From positions 1 to 10,924 of the forward strand of contig CALZOH010000105.1 in the NCBI GenBank assembly GCA_945827465.1: a stretch of DNA of 10,924 nt, given 5' to 3'. Under the pieces are notes generated by a model. It was not told where the DNA came from and searched no databases. It saw only the letters and a program-made list of their open reading frames with translations. The stretch is from an uncultured Prevotellaceae bacterium (GTDB taxonomy: Bacteria > Bacteroidota > Bacteroidia > Bacteroidales > Bacteroidaceae). Below, piece after piece: positions 1 through 5,963 of the stretch. A program made the translations under genes and the position numbers. Position 1 is the first letter of the stretch, and each line of letters opens with the position of its first letter.

Positions 1-411
1 AACTAAATCGTAACCTATTACTATCATGAGCAATTAACCTACGCTCATTTCCAATGAATTACACTCTTTTCGTAACTTCGTGTTGGCAAAGTTACCAATA
101 GTTTTAAAACAGAATCATACAATTGGCAGGTATTTTTTACATTTTATGTGGATTCTCGCAAGGAGGAATCATTCAAGTCCATTAGGGAAATTGAGCATAC
201 TATGTGGATGCCTTTTCATTTGCGTTCGGAAACTGTCTTGCTTTGCTGACAAAGTGCATCCTTTTTCAATTTAGTGGTTTTGTTATGCTGACAAAGTTTT
301 AGCATGGAATACGGAAATAGGTCGTGCAAAAGGAAAGAGTCATTGCAAATGATTAATTTTGCATCGAATTAGATGAAGAAAGCACTGTGTGAATGTAATA
401 ACGGAATTCGT
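1..411. other. Intergenic region with no convincing gene
   Basis: No open frame here has a plausible start, composition or family resemblance. A GTG-started frame at 80-274 gives a 64-residue peptide that resembles nothing I know and has no good ribosome-binding site. The stretch holds two copies of TGCTGACAAAGT (244-255 and 286-297), 42 bp apart, the first also forming a short CTTTG/CAAAG hairpin at 241-254. A -7 promoter element for the next gene lies at 354-361. The upstream gene, if close, is outside the window. Confidence 0.6.
354..362 (+). promoter_or_regulatory. Bacteroidota -7 promoter element for the VanZ-like gene
   Basis: TAATTTTGC matches the Bacteroidota primary-sigma -7 consensus TAnnTTTG. 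No TTTG -33 box is found at the usual 19-21 bp upstream. Transcription would begin around 366-370, which leaves about 40 nt of leader if translation starts at 412 and almost none if it starts at 373. This supports the 412 start. Confidence 0.5.
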
Positions 412-825
412 ATGAAGAAAATACTGAAGGTGGGAACAATGTATCCTCTTACTACCTTGTGTGTGGTGGCTATTTGGGTGTTGTGTTTTTGTATGCCTCC
501 CAAAACTCAATTGGATGATGTGCCATTTATCGACAAATGGGCGCATCTGCTGATGTATGGCGGAACAACCTCTGTATTCTGGTGGGAATATTGGCGTCAG
601 AAGTCTAAGGGAAAGATGTTGAGTCGCATCACCTTGTTATGGGTGGCTGTGTTGGTGCCTATTTTGATGAGTGGTCTGATTGAAATACTTCAGGCAACCT
701 GTACTGGCGGTCGGCGTAGTGGTGACATCCTGGATTTTGTCGCCAATTCTTTAGGAGTACTGTTAGGATGGTTGCTGGGAACGACAGTCGTGAGATGGCT
801 GTCGTCTAAAATCGTTCGTGCTTAG
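412..825 (+). CDS. VanZ-like family small integral membrane protein
   Basis: This 137-residue protein has hydrophobic segments near residues 12-28, 46-58, 74-93 and 108-128, fitting a four-helix VanZ-like membrane protein. Family polar positions are visible: D41-K42-x2-H45-x3-Y49 after the first helix, E91 and Q94, then R101-R102 and D105/D108 with N112 before the last helix. The family is named for VanZ of teicoplanin resistance, but most chromosomal members have no known biochemical role, so resistance should not be inferred. An in-frame ATG at 373 would add 13 residues; 412 is preferred because it gives the usual MKK-hydrophobic beginning and leaves room for a leader after the -7 element at 354. 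The gene is monocistronic and converges on the S4-domain gene. Confidence 0.8.
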   Translation: MKKILKVGTMYPLTTLCVVAIWVLCFCMPPKTQLDDVPFIDKWAHLLMYGGTTSVFWWEYWRQKSKGKMLSRITLLWVAVLVPILMSGLIEILQATCTGGRRSGDILDFVANSLGVLLGWLLGTTVVRWLSSKIVRA

Positions 826-921
826 TTCACTACGTGAATCTCAAGGAAAGAAATAATTTAACCCAATTGGGTCAATTGACTGTTTTGCGCTAACAAACTT
901 TCTTTTTGTTATCTGTCTTAC

Positions 922-963
922 CGTTTTTCGGTTACAATGAAGCCCCATTGTGACCGAAAAACG
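922..963. terminator. Long hairpin between convergent genes, probable bidirectional terminator
   Basis: The arms 922-939 and 946-963 are complementary at 17 of 18 positions (the exception is a T/G pair) around a 6-nt loop. The stem carries T5 on one arm and A5 on the other, so either transcript ends the hairpin in an A/U-rich stretch, but no separate U-run follows. It lies between the 3' ends of the VanZ-like gene (+) and the S4-domain gene (-), as expected for a shared terminator. Confidence 0.6.
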
Positions 964-1023
964 AAAATACGTTTATTCAAAAATAAAGTTATTGTCATCA
1001 CAATGCTCATGACCTATTTGGGG

Positions 1024-1452
1024 TTAAAAATCATCGTCGTCATCTTCTTCATCAAAAAAATCCTCGTCCATAAAAGTGGGCGTAATGAAGTCGTCCAGAT
1101 CTCGGCGTTCTTTCTTGGTGGGTCTTCCGGTACCTTTGGCGCGATTGATGAATCCGCTGATTTTACTCATTTCGAGCAATTCGTATTGTTCTGGAGATGT
1201 GATGTTCTCTAAGATTTCAGGAATCAGTTTGGCACCCACTCGCCGTTCGATGGCTTGCTTGATTTTGAAGGTATAAGTGATGGGAGGTTTACGCACACTG
1301 ATGATGTCGCCGGCTTTTACGAGGTGCGAAGGTTTCGTGCGTGCCCCGTCGATGGTGACACGCCCGTTTTTACATGCGTCGATAGCAATGCTGCGGGTCT
1401 TGAAGATGCGAGCAGCCCACAACCATTTGTCAATACGTGCTTCCTGACTCAT
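1024..1452 (-). CDS. S4-domain RNA-binding protein, Hsp15/RqcP-like
   Basis: This is a 142-residue protein. Residues about 4-65 form an S4 RNA-binding domain beginning R6-I-D-K9-WLW and continuing with FKTR and the NGRVTIDG turn, as in Hsp15 (HslR), which recycles peptidyl-tRNA-blocked 50S subunits, and RqcP of bacterial ribosome-associated quality control. A basic GRPTKKERR segment (109-117) near the C terminus is common in this family. The tail (about 129-142) is almost entirely Asp/Glu/Phe. The gene lies 56 bp downstream of pth on the same strand, and both products deal with peptidyl-tRNA, which fits a functional pairing. The spacer is pyrimidine-rich with no Shine-Dalgarno match. I cannot decide between the Hsp15 and RqcP roles from sequence alone. 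Confidence 0.85.
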   Translation of the reverse strand: MSQEARIDKWLWAARIFKTRSIAIDACKNGRVTIDGARTKPSHLVKAGDIISVRKPPITYTFKIKQAIERRVGAKLIPEILENITSPEQYELLEMSKISGFINRAKGTGRPTKKERRDLDDFITPTFMDEDFFDEEDDDDDF

Positions 1453-1508
1453 TTAATATATATAAGGAATAAAAGTAAGGATGAGAGTGAAGAGGGAGAC
1501 CGAGATAC

Positions 1509-2072
1509 CTATTTGCCATTGAATTGGTTCATGGCAGTTTGTATGCCTGCCAAGCAATAGGTGGTAATCATCTTACCGGCAGTTTCAGTGCGCTCAGCCA
1601 TTTTCTCCATTTCATCGGGACCGAACTCACCCAAAACCCAGTCGACCTGCGCTCCGTGGGGAAAATCACTGCCAATGCCGAAGCGGAGGCGTGCATATTG
1701 GTTGGTGCCCAGACATTGTGTAATGCTGCGCAAACCGTTGTGACCGCCTTCACTGCCTTTGGGTTTCATGCGCAGGGTGCCGAAGGGTAAAGCCAAGTCG
1801 TCACATACGATGAGCAGGCGCTCAAGGTCAATGTTCTTCTTGTTCACCCAATAGCGCACGGCATTACCGCTGGTGTTCATGTAAGTGGAGGGCTTGAGAA
1901 GAATGAGGTTTTGGTTTTTTACCTTCAGTTCGGTAATAAAACCATACCGCTTGTCTTCAAAGCAAATATTGGACGCCTTAGCGAGGGCGTCCAATATTTT
2001 AAAGCCTATGTTATGTCGGGTATTCTCGTATTCGTCACCGATGTTACCCAAACCAACAATCAGGAAATTCAT
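1509..2072 (-). CDS. pth: Peptidyl-tRNA hydrolase
   Basis: The enzyme cleaves the ester bond of peptidyl-tRNA released prematurely from ribosomes, recycling tRNA in the cytoplasm. The 187-residue length is normal for bacterial Pth. Key residues are in place: N10 and the catalytic H20 in GLGN-x6-NTRHN, N66 in the STYMNTSGN segment, D91-D92 (the equivalent of E. coli D93) and H111-N112 in GSEGGHNGLRS. The ATG at 2072 gives the standard MxxLIVGLGN beginning. It starts 16 bp after the rplY stop, so rplY, pth and the S4-domain gene form one operon. A perfect 14-bp inverted repeat lies within codons 25-37 (see the separate entry). Confidence 0.97.
   Translation of the reverse strand: MNFLIVGLGNIGDEYENTRHNIGFKILDALAKASNICFEDKRYGFITELKVKNQNLILLKPSTYMNTSGNAVRYWVNKKNIDLERLLIVCDDLALPFGTLRMKPKGSEGGHNGLRSITQCLGTNQYARLRFGIGSDFPHGAQVDWVLGEFGPDEMEKMAERTETAGKMITTYCLAGIQTAMNQFNGK
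1964..1999 (-). other. Perfect 14-bp inverted repeat inside pth
   Basis: Arms 1964-1977 and 1986-1999 are exactly complementary with an 8-nt loop. In the mRNA this gives an A/U-rich base, a seven-pair GC-rich middle and an AATATTT 3' side, resembling an intrinsic terminator placed inside coding sequence. It covers codons 25-37 of pth. The encoded peptide looks ordinary for the family, so the dyad comes from codon choice. Function is unknown. Confidence 0.6.
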
Positions 2073-2088
2073 CCGATGCTGAGACTAA

Positions 2089-2688
2089 TTAAGACTTAGC
2101 GGCGGCAGCGGCAGCAGCGGCGGCAGCACGTGTAGAACGGATGGTGCAAACCAAAGCCTGCTTCGGATTAACGAGTTCCAAATTCTCGAATGCCAAATCG
2201 CCCACTTTAATGCTCTTGCCAATGGTCAACTCCGTGATATCAATATGGAGTTTCTCAGGGATGTTCTCATATTGACCGAGAACTTTCAGGCGACGCATAT
2301 GACCAAACAAGGCACCACCTTCGCGTACACCCTTGGCATGACCTTCAAATACTACGGGAACCTCCATGGTGATAGGCTCACCTTCGGTAATCTGATAGAA
2401 GTCTACGTGGAGAACATTGTCTTTTACCGGATGGAATTGGATTTCGCGCATAACAGCTTTGCAAGTTACGCCATCAATGTCAACATTCACTACGAAAATG
2501 TCGGGAGTGTAAATCAACTTGCGGATACCTTCAAAAGGTACGGTGAAATGAGTGGCAATGACGTTGCCTTCAGCGTCTTTTTGGTTTCCATAAATAACGC
2601 AGGGGATGTTACCGGCCTTGCGCAACTCGCGAGTGGCTTTTTTGCCCAAATCGCATCTTTTTGTTCCTTTGAGATTGAATTCTTTCAT
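2089..2688 (-). CDS. rplY: 50S ribosomal protein L25, long (CTC/TL5) form
   Basis: L25 binds 5S rRNA in the central protuberance of the large ribosomal subunit. The 199-residue protein is the two-domain general-stress-protein CTC/TL5 form rather than the short E. coli form. Residues about 3-95 are the 5S-binding domain (NLKGTKR, LRKAGNIPCVIYG, and HPVKDNVLHVDFYQI at the boundary); about 100-185 are the beta-rich C-terminal domain with VPVVFEGHAKGVREGG and a TELTIGKSIKVGDL stretch. The tail is ten consecutive alanines (188-197) followed by KS, encoded by a mix of GCC and GCT. It is the first gene of the rplY-pth-S4 operon and has a well-matched promoter at 2777-2808 with a structured leader. 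Confidence 0.96.
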   Translation of the reverse strand: MKEFNLKGTKRCDLGKKATRELRKAGNIPCVIYGNQKDAEGNVIATHFTVPFEGIRKLIYTPDIFVVNVDIDGVTCKAVMREIQFHPVKDNVLHVDFYQITEGEPITMEVPVVFEGHAKGVREGGALFGHMRRLKVLGQYENIPEKLHIDITELTIGKSIKVGDLAFENLELVNPKQALVCTIRSTRAAAAAAAAAAKS

Positions 2689-2708
2689 CTTTAAATAGTG
2701 TTACTCTA

Positions 2709-2764
2709 AATTAGTTAATTGCTAATTCGCCATCACACGAATGCTGTTTTCATTCACCTTGGCG
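2709..2764 (-). promoter_or_regulatory. Structured rplY 5' leader, two adjoining hairpins
   Basis: In the leader, 2764-2728 can form a hairpin with an outer CGCCA/TGGCG stem and an inner GAATG/CATTC stem around a 7-nt loop. Directly next to it, 2727-2709 forms AATTAG/CTAATT with a 7-nt loop. The pair begins only a few nucleotides after the predicted transcription start and ends about 20 nt before the ATG. Such a leader could be a site for autogenous control by L25, but that is inference. Confidence 0.4.
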
Positions 2765-2776
2765 GCAAAAGCGGTG

Positions 2777-2808
2777 CAAAATTACACAAACTTACCGGAA
2801 TAAACAAA
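2777..2808 (-). promoter_or_regulatory. rplY promoter, full -33/-7 match
   Basis: Read on the minus strand, TTTG (2808-2805) is followed after 20 bp by TAATTTTG (2784-2777) and then CA. This is a complete match in sequence and spacing to the Bacteroidota primary-sigma promoter (TTTG, 19-21 bp, TAnnTTTG). The predicted start is near 2770, giving a leader of about 80 nt. Confidence 0.75.
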
Positions 2809-2881
2809 TTGCGGCAGTCATTTCTCGGCAGAATGGCAAAAATAAGACGTATGTGGTGGGCGTAGTTTGGAATTAAATGCG

Positions 2882-2890
2882 TAATTTTGC
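2882..2890 (+). promoter_or_regulatory. nusB promoter -7 element
   Basis: TAATTTTGC matches the Bacteroidota -7 element. No TTTG box lies at standard spacing; the nearest, at 2866-2869, is only 12 bp away. Transcription would start near 2896, about 25 nt before the nusB ATG. With its flanks it is the exact inverted copy of the rplY -7 region (see findings). Confidence 0.55.
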
Positions 2891-2920
2891 ACTCGGAAAT
2901 AAATATCTTTCGGTTGCGAA

Positions 2921-3874
2921 ATGATTAACAGAGAAATAGTAAGATTGAAAGTTGTTCAGTTGGCTTATGCCAACCATAAGAACTGTGATAAAGATTTTGA
3001 TGCCGCCATGAAGGAGTTGGCGTTCAGTCTTTCAAAAGCTTATGACCTTTACCATTATCTTTTGCTGCTGATTACCAATGTAACTGATTATGCTGAGAAA
3101 AAGTATGAATCGCTTACAGAACGCTTGAAAACAATCGGCAGTACAGAGATGCCCAATCCCAAGTTTGTGAAGAATCGCTTTGCCGCTCAGTTAGCCATCA
3201 ATGAGCAACTCTGTCAGTTTGAAGAAAATCGGCAGAATCATAAGTGGACAGAGGCTGAAGACGTTATCCGAGGCCTTTACAAACAGATAGTGGAAAGTGA
3301 AATCTATAAGGAATACATGGATTCTGAGGAAGATTCCTATGAGGCTGACCGTGAGTTCTGGCGGAAGGCATATAAGCAGATTGTTGCCAATGACGAGAAT
3401 GCTGAAAACGCCTTGGAAGAGTGGAGCCTTTATTGGAATGACGATAAGACTATCATTGATACGTTTGTATTGAAGACAATCAAGCGTTTCACCGAACCTG
3501 CAGGTGCCAGTCAGCCTTTGTTGCCCGCTTATAGCGAAGACGAAGACAAGGAATTTGCAGGAAAACTCTTCCAATATGTCATTTCTTATCGCAAGGATTA
3601 TGATGAGTTAATCAAGATGTGCAATAAGAATTGGGATATGGAGCGCGTAGCAGTGATGGATTTGGTAATTATGGAGTGTGCTTTGGCAGAAATTCTTAAT
3701 TTCCCCAGCATTGATGTGTGCGTAAGTTTAAATGAATATATCAATATCGCAAAGGTTTATAGCACTCCCCAGAGTAGTGGATATATCAATGGTATTTTGG
3801 ATGCCATTGTCAAGAAACTCAAGAAGGAGAAAAAACTCGACCCCAAGAAACTCGTAAATTTTAAAAGAAAATGA
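2921..3874 (+). CDS. nusB: Transcription antitermination factor NusB, Bacteroidota long form
   Basis: NusB binds boxA RNA together with S10 (NusE) in the antitermination complex that protects rRNA transcription. At 317 residues the protein is about twice the length of E. coli NusB (139). The recognisable NusB helical core is at about 212-301, with W238 followed by ERVAVMDLVIMECALAEIL and then SLNEYINIAKVYSTPQSSGYINGILD. Residues 1 to about 205 form a largely helical, charged extension of the type seen in Bacteroidota NusB; its role is not known to me. The opening MINREIVRLKVVQLAYA resembles the first helix of NusB, so the extension may be an insertion between the first and later core helices. 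It starts the operon; its TGA overlaps the yajC ATG. Confidence 0.93.
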   Translation: MINREIVRLKVVQLAYANHKNCDKDFDAAMKELAFSLSKAYDLYHYLLLLITNVTDYAEKKYESLTERLKTIGSTEMPNPKFVKNRFAAQLAINEQLCQFEENRQNHKWTEAEDVIRGLYKQIVESEIYKEYMDSEEDSYEADREFWRKAYKQIVANDENAENALEEWSLYWNDDKTIIDTFVLKTIKRFTEPAGASQPLLPAYSEDEDKEFAGKLFQYVISYRKDYDELIKMCNKNWDMERVAVMDLVIMECALAEILNFPSIDVCVSLNEYINIAKVYSTPQSSGYINGILDAIVKKLKKEKKLDPKKLVNFKRK

Positions 3875-4215
3875 TAACAACGATGACAGCCCTTTTGCAG
3901 GCCGCTGGTTCAGCTGCCGCAGGTTCCGGAATTAGTTTCTGGATCATGATTATTGCTCTGTTCGCTATCATGTACTTCTTCATGATTCGTCCGCAGCAGA
4001 AGAAACAAAAAGAGATTGAGAAATTCCGTAAGGCTCTTCACGTAGGTCAGGAAGTGATTACGGCCGGTGGCATTCATGGAATCATCCGTCAGATTGAAGA
4101 AGTCTCGAACGTGATTGTTCTTGAAGTCGCTAAGGATGTAAAGATTCGCGTTGATCGCGCTTGCATCTATGCTGATTCTGCTTCGGCAGCTCAACAACAG
4201 GCCGAGAAGAAATAA
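3871..4215 (+). CDS. yajC: Preprotein translocase accessory subunit YajC
   Basis: YajC is a single-span inner-membrane protein that associates with SecDF and the SecYEG translocon. The 114-residue protein has a short N-terminal outside segment rich in Ala/Gly/Ser, one membrane helix at about 21-40 and the hallmark FFMIRPQQKKQKE directly after it. A compact cytoplasmic domain follows (HVGQEVITAGGIHGIIRQIEE, then VKIRVDRACI), typical of the family. The ATG overlaps the nusB stop as ATGA, pointing to translational coupling; an internal ATG at 3883 is possible but less attractive. It is part of the nusB-yajC-ybbR-coaE operon. Confidence 0.96.
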   Translation: MITTMTALLQAAGSAAAGSGISFWIMIIALFAIMYFFMIRPQQKKQKEIEKFRKALHVGQEVITAGGIHGIIRQIEEVSNVIVLEVAKDVKIRVDRACIYADSASAAQQQAEKK

Positions 4216-4237
4216 TTAGAGTCATGGCGTTGTCAAG

Positions 4238-5227
4238 ATGATTCGCCTGAACTTCTTACATATTAATATGAGAAAATTTCTATTGCGTTTGAGTAATAGA
4301 AATTTTCTCGTTTTTGTTTTCTTTCTGGTTCTTTCGGCTTCATTTTGGTTGTTCCTCACCCTGAATGATGAGTATGAAAAGGATTTCTACGTACCGGTGA
4401 AGTTAATTGGAGTGCCCGACAATGTAGTGATTACTACAGATCTTCCCAAGTCCTTCAAAGTAGTGGTGCAAGATAAAGGAAGTCAGCTTCTCAACTATCA
4501 ATATAAAGGTATGCCCACGCTTTATGTGGATTTCAGAAACTACGACCGAAATTCCGGACATGTGGTAGTTCCAATCAGCGACCTTACCAAAGTGCTTCTG
4601 CAAAAACTCATGCCTACTACGCGTCTCGTTTCAGCCAAGCCCGACCGATTGGAATACTATTTCAATAATGGCTTGAACGTGAAACTGCCGGTGGTTCTCA
4701 AGTCCAATCTAAAGCCTGAAAAGCTATACGGCATTTCGTCTGTTCAAGTAGTACCCGATTCAGTGACGGTTTACGCCTTGCGTGAACAACTTGATACCAT
4801 GCAGTCTGTTTCAACCGTACCGTTAGTGATGACCAATCTTTCGGCCAATCAAGACTTGCGTGTCAATTTGGCCAAGGTGCGTGGGGCCAAATGCGATCCC
4901 GGTAGTGTGAGAGTGCGTATCAATGTAGACCAAATGACAGAGAAGACGGTCGATGTCCCTGTAAAGTGGGTGAATTTTCCTGCTTCCAAAACTTTGCGCA
5001 CCTTCCCCTCAAAGGTGAAAATCATTTTCCAGGTTGGAATGAGCATGTATCGAAAGATTAATGCCGAAGACTTTACACTTGTGGTCAATTACGAAGACCT
5101 GTTGAAGGAAACTGATGGCAATGTACACCTTTATTTGAAATCGATACCGGTTGGTGTGTCTCATGTGCGAATTGTTCCCAACCAAGTAGACTTCCTCATC
5201 GAAGATATTGTTGATGAAACCTTTTAG
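4238..5227 (+). CDS. YbbR-domain membrane-anchored protein
   Basis: This 329-residue protein has an N-terminal membrane anchor at about 22-42 (FLVFVFFLVLSASFWLFL) followed by a long extracytoplasmic beta-rich region with YbbR-like repeats; VPVKLIGVPDNV (about 52-63), LPVVLKSNL and VDVPVKWVNFP are recurring repeat beginnings. In Firmicutes the YbbR protein CdaR controls the diadenylate cyclase CdaA. Here no cyclase gene is adjacent, so that role cannot be assumed. The neighbours yajC and coaE are the usual Bacteroidota partners. Two starts are possible: ATG at 4238, 22 bp after yajC, or ATG at 4268, which removes ten residues and puts the start codon at the foot of a 15-bp hairpin. The 3' end overlaps coaE by 14 bp. 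Confidence 0.85.
   Translation: MIRLNFLHINMRKFLLRLSNRNFLVFVFFLVLSASFWLFLTLNDEYEKDFYVPVKLIGVPDNVVITTDLPKSFKVVVQDKGSQLLNYQYKGMPTLYVDFRNYDRNSGHVVVPISDLTKVLLQKLMPTTRLVSAKPDRLEYYFNNGLNVKLPVVLKSNLKPEKLYGISSVQVVPDSVTVYALREQLDTMQSVSTVPLVMTNLSANQDLRVNLAKVRGAKCDPGSVRVRINVDQMTEKTVDVPVKWVNFPASKTLRTFPSKVKIIFQVGMSMYRKINAEDFTLVVNYEDLLKETDGNVHLYLKSIPVGVSHVRIVPNQVDFLIEDIVDETF
4270..4309 (+). other. Perfect 15-bp inverted repeat at the 5' end of ybbR
   Basis: Arms 4270-4284 and 4295-4309 pair without mismatch around a 10-nt loop, then a G and a T-rich run (4311-4320, nine T in ten) follow. The stem is mostly A/T with three G/C pairs. If translation starts at 4268, the hairpin abuts the start codon; if at 4238, it covers codons 11-24. 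It could tune translation or cause partial transcription termination within the operon. Confidence 0.55.
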
Positions 5228-5810
5228 TGTAGGTATTACTGGAGGTATAGGCAGTGGTAAAAGTTTCGTAAGCCGGTGTCTTGAAGCAAAGGGAATTCCT
5301 GTTTTCTATACAGATGTAGAAGCGCGTCTTGAAATGTTGTCTAACGTCGGTCTTCATCATCGTTTGTCGCAATTATTGCAGACTTCAGTCCTCTTATCTG
5401 ACGGTAGTCTTAATAAGCCTCTGTTGTCAGATTTCATTCGCAAGGGTCATCAGCAGGCTGCGCAGGTGAATGAGTTGGTTCATCCTTTGGTACGTGAGCG
5501 CTTTAATCGTTGGAAAGGGAGGCAACAAGAAGTTCCTTGCGTGGTGATGGAGTGTGCCCTGCTCTTTGAGGCCGGATTCGATCAGGAAGTAGATCTGACC
5601 GTGTGTGTGACGGCCCCGCTCGAGGTACGTATCAAGCGTGTGATGGAACGTGACGGTAAAACGCGTGCAGAAGTGCAGCAATGGATCGAAATGCAGATGG
5701 CTGACGACGAGAAAGAGCGTCGGGCCCATCTTCTTCTGAATAATGACGGACGGTTGACATCTGAAGAATTGGTGAATCAGTTGCTGACAGTTGTCCGCTC
5801 AAGGATATAG
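5214..5810 (+). CDS. coaE: Dephospho-CoA kinase
   Basis: The enzyme phosphorylates the 3'-hydroxyl of the ribose of dephospho-CoA with ATP, the last step of coenzyme A synthesis. The 198-residue length is normal. The P-loop is G10-GIGSGKS17, with the family D34 in FYTD-x-EA, then LVHP (88-91) and ECALLFEAG (113-121). The lid region has R139 and R142, and a late QMADDEKERRAHLLLNNDG segment (161-179) corresponds to the family's conserved Q...K..A...I.N.G. ATG at 5214 gives the standard MxxxVGITGGIGSGKS beginning; TTG codons just upstream are less likely starts. It overlaps the end of ybbR by 14 bp, so it is probably translationally coupled as the last gene of the nusB operon. Confidence 0.96.
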   Translation: MKPFSVGITGGIGSGKSFVSRCLEAKGIPVFYTDVEARLEMLSNVGLHHRLSQLLQTSVLLSDGSLNKPLLSDFIRKGHQQAAQVNELVHPLVRERFNRWKGRQQEVPCVVMECALLFEAGFDQEVDLTVCVTAPLEVRIKRVMERDGKTRAEVQQWIEMQMADDEKERRAHLLLNNDGRLTSEELVNQLLTVVRSRI

Positions 5811-5866
5811 CTGGTGGCGGAACACTTTTTGTAGGTTGTGGCGAAGCAAGTGTGACATTATCTTTA

Positions 5867-5875
5867 TATCTTTGC
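5867..5875 (+). promoter_or_regulatory. -7 promoter element for the DUF5606 gene
   Basis: TATCTTTGC fits TAnnTTTG and is followed by A, as in the other promoters of this window. No proper -33 TTTG is visible. The start would be near 5881, leaving a leader of about 80 nt that contains the GTCAGG/CCTGAC hairpin at 5887-5927. This indicates that the DUF5606 gene has its own transcript despite following coaE. Confidence 0.5.
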
Positions 5876-5886
5876 AACTCCGAAAA

Positions 5887-5927
5887 GTCAGGAATCCTCG
5901 GAGGTCGAGTCCCGATATAGGCCTGAC
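5887..5927 (+). other. Stem-loop in the leader of the DUF5606 gene
   Basis: GTCAGG (5887-5892) pairs with CCTGAC (5922-5927). Inside, CTCG (5897-5900) can pair with CGAG (5906-5909), or alternatively TCGG with CCGA (5898-5901/5912-5915). The GGTCGAGTCC stretch at 5903-5912 superficially resembles a tRNA T-loop, but no cloverleaf can be built. It may be a regulatory leader or chance structure. Confidence 0.35.
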
Positions 5928-5963
5928 AGTGTCTTTACAAATTAACAATTACTATAAGAGAAT

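Noticed and set aside
80..274. 64-residue GTG-started frame in the leading region
   Set aside because: No sensible ribosome-binding site, cysteine- and histidine-rich odd composition, and no recognisable homologue. The AAGGAGG at 161-167 is not followed by a nearby start codon.
412..825. Vancomycin or teicoplanin resistance gene
   Set aside because: VanZ-like proteins are common chromosomal membrane proteins, and no vanHAX-type or other resistance genes are nearby.
2245..2694. 149-residue plus-strand frame opposite rplY
   Set aside because: rplY on the minus strand is unmistakable, and the opposite frame is its shadow.
5887..5927. Possible tRNA or tRNA fragment because of the GGTCGAGTCC T-loop-like motif
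   Set aside because: The span is only 41 nt, T-stem bases do not pair at the needed positions, and no D-arm or anticodon arm can be drawn.
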